Source: Nitrospiria bacterium (GTDB taxonomy: Bacteria > Nitrospirota > Nitrospiria > JACQBZ01). Taken from it: a stretch of DNA of 34,790 nt. The DNA is taken from positions 1 to 34,790 of the forward strand of contig DATIYJ010000055.1 of assembly GCA_035517655.1 (NCBI GenBank), in the 5' to 3' direction. Shown here in pieces: positions 7,745-15,752 of this stretch; positions within the stretch are counted from its first letter, which is position 1, and every line of letters begins with the position of its first letter. Position numbers and translations under genes: made by a program. Below the pieces are notes generated by a model. It did no database searches, was not told the origin of the DNA, and saw only the letters and a program-made list of their open reading frames with translations.

Positions 7745-8631
7745 TGCGTCAACTCCGGTATTTTTTGAAAGAGACGTTTTTAAACCTCCGGGCCAACAAG
7801 TCGACCACGCTGATCTCGATGGCCACCATCGCCTTTACGATGATGCTGTTCGGGGTTTTTCTCCTCTTGTATTTCAACCTCGACGCGATGGTCGTTTCGC
7901 TCCAGCAGGAAATCAAGGTGATCCTGTATCTCCGGGACGGGCTCGCGGAAAAAGAGAAGGCCGACCTGGAAACAAAACTTCGGGCGGAGCCCGGCGTTTC
8001 CAATGTCGTGTACGTTTCAAAAGAGCGGGCCCTGGAGAACTTCCGCCGGTCTCTGGAAGGCCAGGATATTCTTCTCAAGGGGCTGGGAGACAATCCGTTG
8101 CCGGCTTCCTATGAAGTGACGCTGGAAAAAGCCTACCAGTCTTCCGAGGCCGTCCGGCGGCTGGCCCTGCGCTTGAAGGGGCTGGACGGGGTCGACGACA
8201 TCCAGTACGGCCGCGATTGGGTCGACACCGTCAACGCCGTTCTGGAAACCGTCCGGGTGGGCAGCGCCGTGATCGGGTTGATCCTCGGGCTGGCGGCGGT
8301 GGTGATCATCTACGGCACCATCGGCCTGACGGTCTGGTCCCGCTTGGAGGACATCGAGGTGCTCCAGCTGATCGGCGCCACCCGCGCCTATATCCAGATG
8401 CCTTTCCTTATGGAGGGGGCGTTGATGGGTTTGTTCGGCGGCGTCGTCTCGATCGCTTTGCTGCGGGGGATCTTTGAACTGGCCCAGAGGCGGCTGGCCG
8501 GAACCGGCGGGTTTCTGGGCGGCCAGATGGATTTGATGTTTCTGCCGGCGTCCTGGCTGTTCCTGGTCCTGGCGGTCGGCGTCGGACTGGGCTGCACGGG
8601 GAGTCTGCTTTCGATCCGAAGATTGTTATGA
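7744..8631 (+). CDS. ftsX: Cell-division protein FtsX
   Basis: The 295-residue inner-membrane protein has a short cytoplasmic N-terminus, TM1 at about 22-45, a periplasmic domain (about 46-170) and three further TM segments near 172-197, 220-245 and 262-288, the FtsX topology. The periplasmic part would bind the EnvC-like protein encoded next. Its stop overlaps the next start (ATGA at 8628-8631). Confidence 0.94.
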   Translation: MRQLRYFLKETFLNLRANKSTTLISMATIAFTMMLFGVFLLLYFNLDAMVVSLQQEIKVILYLRDGLAEKEKADLETKLRAEPGVSNVVYVSKERALENFRRSLEGQDILLKGLGDNPLPASYEVTLEKAYQSSEAVRRLALRLKGLDGVDDIQYGRDWVDTVNAVLETVRVGSAVIGLILGLAAVVIIYGTIGLTVWSRLEDIEVLQLIGATRAYIQMPFLMEGALMGLFGGVVSIALLRGIFELAQRRLAGTGGFLGGQMDLMFLPASWLFLVLAVGVGLGCTGSLLSIRRLL

Positions 8632-9824
8632 GACGGGTCTTGATCCGGATGCTGTGGGGTCTGGCGATTCTCGTCCCGGTTCTCTTGCTGACGGGACTCG
8701 GCCGGTCCGCCGAGTCCGAGCCCGATTCGGCTTCAAAAAAAATGACGCAGGAAAAACAGGAACTGGACCGCTTGAGGCAGGAGATCGATCAGCAACGCCG
8801 GAAGAACCGCAGCGCGGTCAAACGGGAGAATTCGATCCTGGAAAATCTGGAAGAGGTCGATTACCAGCGCACGCTGAAAAAGAAAGAGCTCACGGTGGTC
8901 AATCTCCAGTTGATCGAGCGGGACCAGGAAATCGAACAGCTGGATCGCGACCTGCGATCCCTGCAGAGCGAGATCGAGGCCAATCAAGGGCGGGTCCGGG
9001 AGCGTATCCGGGTCTTGTATCAGGAGGGGCGGTTCGGCGCGTTGAAGATTCTGTTTGAATCGAAGGATCATTATGATTTTCTGAGGCGGTATTATTATCT
9101 GACTTGGATCTCGAACAAGGAAGGCGAACTGCTCCGGAGCTACCAGTCGGCGGTGGCCCAGATGGAGCCGAAGGAAACCGCCCTGCGCCGGGCCCGCGCC
9201 GACCTTCTGGACGATAAGACCGAAATCACCCGGAAGCTGTCCGAGATCCACGACGAAAAGAAGAAGAAGGATCTGCTGCTGGCCAGCATTCGGGATGAGA
9301 AGTCGACCTCCGAGCGAACCCTCCGTGAATTGGAGGAGTCGGCGACCAAACTCAAAGACCTGATCCAGGAGCTGGAAACCGAGCGTCGCGCCCGGCGGGA
9401 ACACCCCGCGGCCGGCGAATTCGCGCTTCAACGCGGTCATTTGGATTGGCCGGCGCCGGGTCGGGTGGTCACGTTGTTCGGCCGTCAGAAGCATCCTCAA
9501 TTTGACGTCTATATTTACCGGAAAGGGATTGAAATCCAGTCCAGCCAGGGCAGCCCGATCCGCTCGGTTTACAGCGGGTCGGTGGTGTACGCCGACTGGT
9601 TCCGGGGTTACGGGCTCTTGGTGATCATCGATCACGGCAAAAATTATTTCACCCTGTATGCCCATGCGGCCAAACTTCTGGTCTCGCCCGGCGACCAGGT
9701 CTCCCGACGACAGATCATCGGAGAGATCGGGGACACCGGCTTGACCAGCGACAACAATCTTTATTTTGAGGTGCGCCACGGCGCGGACCCGTTGGATCCC
9801 CTGTCCTGGCTGAAGCGCCGGTGA
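8628..9824 (+). CDS. EnvC-like murein hydrolase activator with degenerate LytM domain
   Basis: The 398-residue protein has an N-terminal signal/anchor (about 5-27), a long charged coiled coil (about 36-255) and a C-terminal LytM/M23 domain (about 275-398). The fold is clear from YSGSVVYADWFRGYGLLVII, HGKNYFTLYAHAAKLLVSPG and NNLYFEVRHG. Where active M23 enzymes have HxxxD, this protein has RKGIEIQ, so the first zinc ligands are missing. As in EnvC, it should therefore activate amidases rather than cut peptidoglycan. Direct coupling to ftsX fits FtsEX recruiting it in the periplasm. A start other than 8628 is unlikely given the overlap. Confidence 0.9.
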   Translation: MRRVLIRMLWGLAILVPVLLLTGLGRSAESEPDSASKKMTQEKQELDRLRQEIDQQRRKNRSAVKRENSILENLEEVDYQRTLKKKELTVVNLQLIERDQEIEQLDRDLRSLQSEIEANQGRVRERIRVLYQEGRFGALKILFESKDHYDFLRRYYYLTWISNKEGELLRSYQSAVAQMEPKETALRRARADLLDDKTEITRKLSEIHDEKKKKDLLLASIRDEKSTSERTLRELEESATKLKDLIQELETERRARREHPAAGEFALQRGHLDWPAPGRVVTLFGRQKHPQFDVYIYRKGIEIQSSQGSPIRSVYSGSVVYADWFRGYGLLVIIDHGKNYFTLYAHAAKLLVSPGDQVSRRQIIGEIGDTGLTSDNNLYFEVRHGADPLDPLSWLKRR

Positions 9825-9868
9825 GTCTGCCGTCGTAATTATCGGACGTTCTCTTTTGGGAGGAAACC

Positions 9869-11215
9869 ATGCACAAGCAGCAAAAAACCTTGATCGGCGT
9901 TGTCGTCGTCCTTCTGATCACCGTATTCGCCACCGGCCTGATGGTCGGTCAGGGGCTTCGGAGCGCGCTTTCCGCGGAAGCCGAAGTCTATGAAGAGCTC
10001 AAAATATTTGCGGAGGTCCTGTCCCTGATCCAGAAGAACTACGTGGAGCCGACGGACAGCAAGGATCTGGTGTACGGCGCCATCCGGGGGATGCTCAACA
10101 CGCTGGATCCGCATTCCGCTTTTATGTCTCCGGACATGTACAAGGAAATGCAGGTGGACACGAAAGGAGAGTTCGGCGGTCTGGGGATTCAGATCGGGAT
10201 CAAGGACAACCGCTTGACGGTCATCGCTCCGATCGAGGGAACGCCGGCGGACCGGGCCGGGATCAAGGCCGGGGATTTCATCATCAAGGTGGACGGGGAC
10301 CCCACAAAGGATATGACCTTGATGGAGGCCGTGGAAAAGATGCGGGGGCCGAAGGGCACCAAGGTCAAGCTGACCGTCGAGCGGGAGGGAGCCGACGAGC
10401 CCATCGTGTTCGATCTGGTCCGGGAAACGATCAAGATCGACAGCGTCAAGAGCAAGATGCTGGACAATCACATCGGATACATCCGGCTGAGCCAGTTTCA
10501 GGAGATGACGGCCACGGATTTGGCCGCCGCGTTGAAGAAGTTGAAGGAGGATAAGATGCAGTCCATCATTTTAGACCTCCGAAACAATCCGGGAGGGCTG
10601 CTGACCGCGGCGGTCGAGACCTCCGAGTTGTTCATCCCGCCGGGCAAAGTGGTGGTATCCATTAAAGGCCGCGATCCGAAGAAGCAAACGGACGAGTACC
10701 AATCCAGCAACAAGAACCCCTACGATAGTTATCCCATGATCGTCCTGGTGAACGAGGGGAGCGCCAGCGCTTCCGAGATTGTGGCGGGCGCCATGCAGGA
10801 TTGGGGTCGCGCGATCATTCTTGGAACGCAGACGTTCGGGAAAGGTTCCGTCCAAACGATATTACAGCTGTCCGACGGTTCCGGCCTGCGGTTGACCACC
10901 GCCAAATATTACACCCCGAAGGGGCGTTCGATTCAGAACGTGGGGATTACGCCGGACATCGTCGTTAAGCCGTTGCAGGTCAAAGGGTCCGGGCAACCCC
11001 CTCCCGTGCTGCGTGAAAAGGACCTCGAAAGACATCTGAAAAATGAAACCGCCGAGCCGCGTTCCGGGAATGCCTTGAAACAGGAACCCGCGCCGCCATC
11101 GAGCGAAGGGTCACCGGCGCCCGAGGGAGAAGACGTCCAGCTTCAGAAGGCGATTGATCTTTTGAAAACATGGGAAATATTTAAAGACATCAAGCCGGTA
11201 CAAACGGCGAGCTGA
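9869..11215 (+). CDS. ctpA: C-terminal processing peptidase (S41 family), CtpA-like
   Basis: The 448-residue periplasmic protease has an N-terminal membrane anchor or signal (about 8-28) and the PDZ-linked sequence DPHSAFMSPDMYKEMQ, followed by a PDZ domain (about 95-185). The S41 catalytic domain carries LRNNPGGLL, the serine in EGSASASEIVAGAMQDWGRA and the lysine in GKGSVQTI. A Pro/Glu-rich C-terminal tail (about 375-425) precedes a short helix. GGGAGGAAACC gives a good ribosome binding site. Carboxy-terminal processing proteases trim envelope proteins, including peptidoglycan hydrolases, which suits the FtsEX-EnvC neighbours. Confidence 0.95.
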   Translation: MHKQQKTLIGVVVVLLITVFATGLMVGQGLRSALSAEAEVYEELKIFAEVLSLIQKNYVEPTDSKDLVYGAIRGMLNTLDPHSAFMSPDMYKEMQVDTKGEFGGLGIQIGIKDNRLTVIAPIEGTPADRAGIKAGDFIIKVDGDPTKDMTLMEAVEKMRGPKGTKVKLTVEREGADEPIVFDLVRETIKIDSVKSKMLDNHIGYIRLSQFQEMTATDLAAALKKLKEDKMQSIILDLRNNPGGLLTAAVETSELFIPPGKVVVSIKGRDPKKQTDEYQSSNKNPYDSYPMIVLVNEGSASASEIVAGAMQDWGRAIILGTQTFGKGSVQTILQLSDGSGLRLTTAKYYTPKGRSIQNVGITPDIVVKPLQVKGSGQPPPVLREKDLERHLKNETAEPRSGNALKQEPAPPSSEGSPAPEGEDVQLQKAIDLLKTWEIFKDIKPVQTAS

Positions 11216-11230
11216 TTTTTAAAAAAAAAC

Positions 11231-11259
11231 TTGACACCATAGTTTCTATGGTGTAGATT
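11231..11259 (+). promoter_or_regulatory. groESL promoter
   Basis: TTGACA (11231-11236) and TAGATT (11254-11259) are separated by 17 bases. The -10 overlaps the first two bases of the CIRCE element, so HrcA binding would block polymerase. An A-tract (A9) lies just upstream. Confidence 0.8.
11234..11254. promoter_or_regulatory. Perfect palindrome filling the groESL promoter spacer
   Basis: ACACCATAG, TTT and CTATGGTGT make a perfect nine-base inverted repeat from within the -35 to the first base of the -10. It could be a second operator. Read on the minus strand the same hairpin is followed by CAAG and nine T residues, so it could also act as a terminator of antisense transcription entering the spacer. 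Neither role is proven. Confidence 0.6.
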
Positions 11260-11284
11260 AGCACTCACTTGAACGGAGTGCTAA
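11258..11284. promoter_or_regulatory. CIRCE element (HrcA operator)
   Basis: TTAGCACTC-N9-GAGTGCTAA is a perfect match to the CIRCE consensus bound by the heat-shock repressor HrcA. It starts inside the -10 hexamer and covers the expected transcription start. Consequently groESL should be derepressed on protein-folding stress. The hrcA gene itself is not in the window. Confidence 0.97.
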
Positions 11285-11336
11285 TCAATTTCATGAGACG
11301 ATAGCACATAAGACAATAGAAAAGGAGGAATGGATC

Positions 11337-11639
11337 ATGACGGTACAGGCGACGCAAAAGAAGGGGGAGGTTTCGATGAAATTCAAACCGCTCAAGGACC
11401 GCGTGTTCGTGAGCTATTCGGAAGAAATGGAAAAAACGCCGGGAGGGATTTATATTCCCGAAGCGGCCAAAGAAAAACCGCAAAAGGGTAAAATTGAAGC
11501 GGTGGGCAGCGAGGTCAAGGGATTGAAAGTCGGGGACGTCATTTTATTCGACAAGTATTCCGGCAGCAAGATCAACATGGATGGAACGGATTACTTGATC
11601 GTCAAGGAAGAGGATATCCTGGGTATTTTTGAAAAGTAA
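11337..11639 (+). CDS. groES: Co-chaperonin GroES (Cpn10), short-roof type
   Basis: GroES caps the GroEL cavity. The core [17 protein letters not shown], the mobile-loop segment [19 protein letters not shown] and the end [16 protein letters not shown] are clear. Two starts are each well equipped: ATG 11337 has AAAGGAGG eight bases upstream (100 residues), and ATG 11376 has GGGGGAGG five bases upstream (87 residues, the usual family start). The first adds [13 protein letters not shown]. Compared with E. coli GroES, the hairpin between AVG and VGD is about ten residues shorter ([14 protein letters not shown]), so the dome roof should be reduced. My recollection is that epsilonproteobacterial GroES is similarly short here. 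Confidence 0.95.
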   Translation: MTVQATQKKGEVSMKFKPLKDRVFVSYSEEMEKTPGGIYIPEAAKEKPQKGKIEAVGSEVKGLKVGDVILFDKYSGSKINMDGTDYLIVKEEDILGIFEK

Positions 11640-11669
11640 AGACGGTTCACTATTATAAACCGATCGATC

Positions 11670-11694
11670 GGATGGAACCATCATCGTTCCATTC
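11670..11694 (+). other. Hairpin between groES and groEL
   Basis: ATGGAAC (11672-11678) pairs perfectly with GTTCCAT (11686-11692) around a seven-base loop, extended by a G-T and a G-C pair. It lies in the 82-base spacer. No T-run follows. Intercistronic hairpins in some groESL operons mark mRNA processing sites that change the GroES:GroEL ratio, which is a possible role here. Confidence 0.5.
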
Positions 11695-11721
11695 GACACA
11701 TCCAAGGAAAGAGGGGATTCT

Positions 11722-13350
11722 ATGGCAAAGCAGATGCTGTTCAGTGATTCGGCCCGTGCGGCCGTTCTTCGAGGAGTCAACCAATTAACGGAAGCGGTCA
11801 AGGCCACGCTCGGACCGAAGGGAAGAAACGCAATGATCGACAAGAAATTCGGCGCGCCGACCATCACCAAAGACGGCGTGACGGTGGCCAAAGAAGTCGA
11901 GCTCAAAGATCCCTATGAGAACATGGGCGCGCAGCTTGTCAAGGAAGTGGCCAGCAAGACCAGCGACGCGGCCGGCGATGGAACCACGACCGCGACGGTG
12001 CTGGCCTGGTCGATCTTCAAAGAGGGTGTTAAGAGTGTGTCGGCCGGGGCCAACTCCATGGAGCTGAAGCGGGGCATCGACCGGGCGGTCGAAATCGTCA
12101 TCGAGGAGTTGAAGAAACTGTCCAAGCCCTGCCAGACCAAAAAGGAAATCGCGCAGATCGGCACCATTTCGGCCAACAGCGATAAAACCATCGGCGAGCT
12201 GATCGCCGAGGCCATGGAAAAAGTCGGAAAAGACGGCGTCATCACGGTCGAAGAGGCGAAGAGCATGACCACGACGCTGGACGTGGTCGAGGGGATGCAG
12301 TTCGATCGCGGCTACCTTTCACCCTACTTCATCACGGACCCGGAACGGATGGAATGCACGCTGGAGGATCCCTTCATCCTCATCCACGAGAAGAAAATCA
12401 GCGCCATGAAGGATCTCCTCCCCGTTCTGGAGCAGATCGCAAGGTTGGGGAAACCGTTCCTGATCATTGCGGAGGAACTGGAAGGGGAGGCCTTGGCCAC
12501 CTTGGTGGTCAACAAGCTGCGCGGAACGCTTCATTGCGCGGCGGTGAAGGCCCCGGGATTCGGCGACCGACGGAAGGCGATGTTGGAGGACATCGGGGTT
12601 TTGACCGGCGGCCAGGTCATCTCGGAGGAACTGGGTCTGAAGCTTGAGAACGTGAAGATCACGGATCTCGGCCGGGCCAAACGGATCAACATCGACAAAG
12701 ACAACACGACGATCATCGAAGGGGCCGGGGACCATGCCAAGATTCAGGGGCGGGTCAAGCAGATCAAGGCCCAGATCGAGGAGACCACCTCGGATTATGA
12801 CCGCGAGAAACTCCAGGAACGCCTGGCCAAGATCGTCGGCGGCGTGGCCGTGATCAATGTGGGCGCGGCGACCGAGACCGAGATGAAGGAGAAAAAGGCC
12901 CGCGTCGAGGATGCCCTGCACGCGACGAAGGCCGCGGTCGAGGAAGGAATCGTGCCCGGCGGCGGCGTGGCTCTTCTGCGCTGCATCCCGGCCCTGGATA
13001 AGCTCAAGCTCGAGGGCGATCAGCAGGTCGGCGTGACGATCGTCAAACGGGCCCTTGAAGAGCCGATTCGGCAGATCGTGATCAATGCGGGTTTTGAAGG
13101 TTCGGTGGTGGTGGAGCGGACCCGTAAGGAGAAAACCAACGTCGGTTTCGACGCCATCAGCGAGACCTATGTGGATATGGTCGAAGCCGGGATCATCGAT
13201 CCAACCAAGGTGACCCGGACGGCCCTTCAGAATGCGGCGAGCGTGGCCAGCCTGATGTTGACCACCGAGGTGATGGTGACCGAGTTGCCGGAAGAAAAGA
13301 AAACGCCTCCCATGCCCGGCGGCGGGGGCGGAATGGAAGGAATGTACTAA
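11722..13350 (+). CDS. groEL: Chaperonin GroEL (Cpn60)
   Basis: GroEL forms the tetradecameric folding chamber. The 542-residue protein has [25 protein letters not shown], the ATP-binding [14 protein letters not shown] motif (residues about 86-99), the apical-domain segment and [13 protein letters not shown] near 400. It ends in a Gly/Met tail [12 protein letters not shown] small oddity is W where most homologues have Q or similar in [11 protein letters not shown]. The AAAGAGGGG ribosome binding site precedes ATG 11722. A strong terminator follows at 13371. Confidence 0.98.
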   Translation: MAKQMLFSDSARAAVLRGVNQLTEAVKATLGPKGRNAMIDKKFGAPTITKDGVTVAKEVELKDPYENMGAQLVKEVASKTSDAAGDGTTTATVLAWSIFKEGVKSVSAGANSMELKRGIDRAVEIVIEELKKLSKPCQTKKEIAQIGTISANSDKTIGELIAEAMEKVGKDGVITVEEAKSMTTTLDVVEGMQFDRGYLSPYFITDPERMECTLEDPFILIHEKKISAMKDLLPVLEQIARLGKPFLIIAEELEGEALATLVVNKLRGTLHCAAVKAPGFGDRRKAMLEDIGVLTGGQVISEELGLKLENVKITDLGRAKRINIDKDNTTIIEGAGDHAKIQGRVKQIKAQIEETTSDYDREKLQERLAKIVGGVAVINVGAATETEMKEKKARVEDALHATKAAVEEGIVPGGGVALLRCIPALDKLKLEGDQQVGVTIVKRALEEPIRQIVINAGFEGSVVVERTRKEKTNVGFDAISETYVDMVEAGIIDPTKVTRTALQNAASVASLMLTTEVMVTELPEEKKTPPMPGGGGGMEGMY

Positions 13351-13370
13351 GAGCGGTCGGTTGGAGATCA

Positions 13371-13407
13371 AAGCCCCCGCCCGTCAAACGGCGGGGGCTT
13401 TTTCTTT
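13371..13407 (+). terminator. Intrinsic terminator of groESL
   Basis: AAGCCCCCGCC and GGCGGGGGCTT form an eleven-pair GC-rich stem with an eight-base loop, followed immediately by TTTTTCTTT. This is a textbook rho-independent terminator 20 bases after the groEL stop. Confidence 0.93.
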
Positions 13408-13435
13408 CCGCGCAATGGCGGGGATCAACGGTGGA

Positions 13436-13464
13436 TTGACACCGTGTGGAAAGTGGTATAAAAT
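13436..13464 (+). promoter_or_regulatory. trxA promoter
   Basis: TTGACA (13436-13441), 17 bases, then TAAAAT (13459-13464): near consensus. It lies 38 bases before the trxA ATG and just after the groESL terminator, so trxA (and perhaps recN) forms its own unit. Confidence 0.8.
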
Positions 13465-13502
13465 TTTATCATTTCAAAAAGGGGGACGGAAAGGGGAGAT
13501 TC

Positions 13503-13835
13503 ATGGCCAAACCGCTGAAGGTGGATTCGCAGAACTGGGATCAAGAAGTGTTGAAAGGTCAGGGACTGACCATGGTGGATTTCTGGGCCGTGTGGTGCGG
13601 GCCGTGTCAGATCATCGCTCCCGTTGTGGATGATCTGGCCCTGGAATACGAGGGCCGTTTGCGCGTGTTCAAACTCAATACGGATGAAAATCCCGACGTG
13701 GCCAGCCGGTACCAGATTATGGGCATCCCCACGCTTCTTTTCTTCAAGGATGGAAAACCGGTCGACAAGATCGTGGGTGCGGCGGCGAAGAAGCAGTTCA
13801 AGGACAAGATCGACTCGCTCTTGGCGGTGAAGTAA
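13503..13835 (+). CDS. trxA: Thioredoxin
   Basis: The 110-residue protein has the active site FWAVWCGPC (residues about 29-37) and the cis-proline MGIPTLLFF segment, so it is a standard thioredoxin reducing cytoplasmic disulfides. The chosen ATG at 13503 has GGGGAG just upstream. The frame stays open to ATG 13446, but that would start inside the promoter. Confidence 0.95.
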   Translation: MAKPLKVDSQNWDQEVLKGQGLTMVDFWAVWCGPCQIIAPVVDDLALEYEGRLRVFKLNTDENPDVASRYQIMGIPTLLFFKDGKPVDKIVGAAAKKQFKDKIDSLLAVK

Positions 13836-13870
13836 ACGGGCCTCCGCGTCCTCACCCTTTCGAGAGTTCC

Positions 13871-15550
13871 ATGCTGCGCGAGCTGCGCATTCAAAACTTT
13901 GCCATTATTGATCGTCTCGAAATTCGGTTTCATGAACAGCTCAATGTCCTGACCGGGGAAACCGGGTCGGGGAAGTCCATCGTGGTGGACGCCGTGGATC
14001 TCCTGTTGGGAGGCCGCGCGTCCTCCGAGCAGATCCGCACCGATTGCGACGAGGCCGTCCTGGAGGCGGCCTTTGACGTTTCAAGAGACGGTCCGGTGGC
14101 CGCGCAACTGGTGGAAATGGGTCTCTCCGGCAATGCGGATGAAGACCTCATCATCCGTCGCGTCATCTCGCGTTCCGGAAAAAGCCGCGCCCAGGTCAAC
14201 GGCGGCCTCGTGACCCTCGGGCAGCTTCAGCAGGTAGGCAATCTGCTGGTGGACATTCACGGCCAGCACGAGCACCAATCGCTCCTTAAACCGGAACAGC
14301 AGTTGTATCTTCTCGACGCCTTCGGCCAACTCCTGCGTCTTCGCGAAGACTATCATCGCCGCTACCTCGCTTTTCAAGCGGTCCGGTCGGAGCTCTCGGA
14401 GCTGGGAGCCCAGGAGCAAGAGCGTTCCCGACGCGAGGACTTCCTCCGCTTCCAAGCGCGCGAGATCGAAACGGCCGGCCTTTTTGCGGGGGAGGATGCC
14501 GGTCTGGAGCGGGAGCGCAGCGTCTTGGCCAATGCCGAACGCCTGGCGATGCTGGCGGACCAAGCCTATCAGGATCTTTATGCGGCGGACGGCGCGATCA
14601 TGACCCAGCTCGCGCGGGTCGAATCCTCGGTGGATGAGCTGGCCCGTACCGATGAGCGGATGAAGGATGTTTCGGCGTTCTGTTCCGAGGCCTCGGCCCA
14701 ACTCCGGGAAGTCGCGGGACGTTTACGGGATTACAAGGAGGGCATCGAATACGATCCAAAACGACTGGAGCAGATTGAAGAACGGCTGCATTTGATCGTC
14801 TCGCTCAAAAAGAAATACGGCCCGACGATTGAAGGCCTTTTGGAGTTTCGGCGGAAAGCCGAGGAAGAGCTGGCCGCTCTTTCCACGCACGATGAACGCG
14901 TCAAGTCTCTCGCGGGAGCCTTGGAAGAGGGGCGTGCGAAATGCGCGGAAATGGCCAAACGACTGACCCAAGAACGCTCCCTCGCTGCGCGTTCGCTGGA
15001 AAAAAAAGTTGAAAAGGAACTCGCTCAGCTGAAAATGGGCCGAACGAAGTTTAAGATCCGGATGGGGTCACGGGATGGGACGGAAGCGCTCGGATCGACC
15101 GGAGCGGAAGGGGTCGAGTTTCTTGTGACACCCAACCCCGGAGAGGAAGCCAAACCGTTGGCCCGGATCGCTTCCGGCGGGGAATTGTCCAGGATGATGC
15201 TGTCCTTGAAATCCATCCTCGCCGCCGTCGATCGCGTGCCGACCCTGATTTTTGACGAGGTCGACGCGGGAATCGGCGGCGGCGTGGCCGAGGTCGTGGG
15301 TCAGCGTTTGAAAGCGTTGGCCCGGCATCGCCAAGTTTTATGCATTACCCACCTTCCCCAGATCGCGAGCCAGGCCGCGGTTCACTTCACGGTCGAGAAA
15401 TCGTTATCGAACGGGCGTACGGTGACCAAGGTCAAACGGTTGGAGAAGGAGGACCGCGTCGAGGAAATCGCGCGGATGCTCGGGGGACGCGAACTGACCC
15501 CGACGGCCTTTAAACACGCCCGGGAAATGCTTAACCTCGCGGCGCAATAA
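13871..15550 (+). CDS. recN: DNA repair protein RecN
   Basis: RecN is an SMC-like ATPase acting early in double-strand-break repair. The 559-residue protein begins MLRELRIQNFAIIDRLEI and has Walker A GETGSGKS (about 29-36), NLLVDIHGQHEHQSLL and a long central coiled coil (about 150-390). The C-terminal half carries signature IASGGELSRMML, Walker B TLIFDEVDAGIGG and the CITHLPQIAS switch. The ribosome binding site is weak (GAGAG). It follows trxA by 35 bases and may be co-transcribed. No SOS-type site like the one at lexA is visible upstream. Confidence 0.96.
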   Translation: MLRELRIQNFAIIDRLEIRFHEQLNVLTGETGSGKSIVVDAVDLLLGGRASSEQIRTDCDEAVLEAAFDVSRDGPVAAQLVEMGLSGNADEDLIIRRVISRSGKSRAQVNGGLVTLGQLQQVGNLLVDIHGQHEHQSLLKPEQQLYLLDAFGQLLRLREDYHRRYLAFQAVRSELSELGAQEQERSRREDFLRFQAREIETAGLFAGEDAGLERERSVLANAERLAMLADQAYQDLYAADGAIMTQLARVESSVDELARTDERMKDVSAFCSEASAQLREVAGRLRDYKEGIEYDPKRLEQIEERLHLIVSLKKKYGPTIEGLLEFRRKAEEELAALSTHDERVKSLAGALEEGRAKCAEMAKRLTQERSLAARSLEKKVEKELAQLKMGRTKFKIRMGSRDGTEALGSTGAEGVEFLVTPNPGEEAKPLARIASGGELSRMMLSLKSILAAVDRVPTLIFDEVDAGIGGGVAEVVGQRLKALARHRQVLCITHLPQIASQAAVHFTVEKSLSNGRTVTKVKRLEKEDRVEEIARMLGGRELTPTAFKHAREMLNLAAQ

Positions 15551-15589
15551 CGGGTTCTCTCACGGGTATTTTCCGAACGCCCAAAACCT

Positions 15590-15727
15590 TCAGATCGTCA
15601 TCATCACCATGATGGCCGAAAGAAGGATATAGAACGGAAGAAATTTCGGAGGCGTGACGAAGACTTTTTCGATGATCAGATAACCGAGTACGAGACAAAC
15701 CATCAAAATGGTCGCTGTGTTTCCCAT
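15590..15727 (-). CDS. Small two-helix membrane protein, 45 residues (hypothetical)
   Basis: This reading frame encodes a 45-residue protein beginning MGNTATILMVCLVLGYLIIE. A hydrophobic helix spans about residues 6-19, a short polar turn EKVFVTPPKF follows, and a second helix (about 31-45) ends in IMVMMTI. It is therefore predicted as a membrane hairpin. AAAGGA lies six bases before the ATG, a good ribosome binding site on the minus strand. It starts 25 bases after the HD-GYP regulator and is probably co-transcribed with it from the sigma-54 promoter. I recognise no family. The ribosome site, composition and spacing favour a real gene. Confidence 0.65.
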   Translation of the reverse strand: MGNTATILMVCLVLGYLIIEKVFVTPPKFLPFYILLSAIMVMMTI

Positions 15728-15752
15728 CTGGAGTCCTTTCTAAAGCAAAGCG

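Noticed and set aside
12319-13371. Long minus-strand reading frame opposite groEL
   Set aside because: It mirrors the strongly conserved groEL gene; high-GC third positions keep the antisense frame open, and it has no recognisable family.
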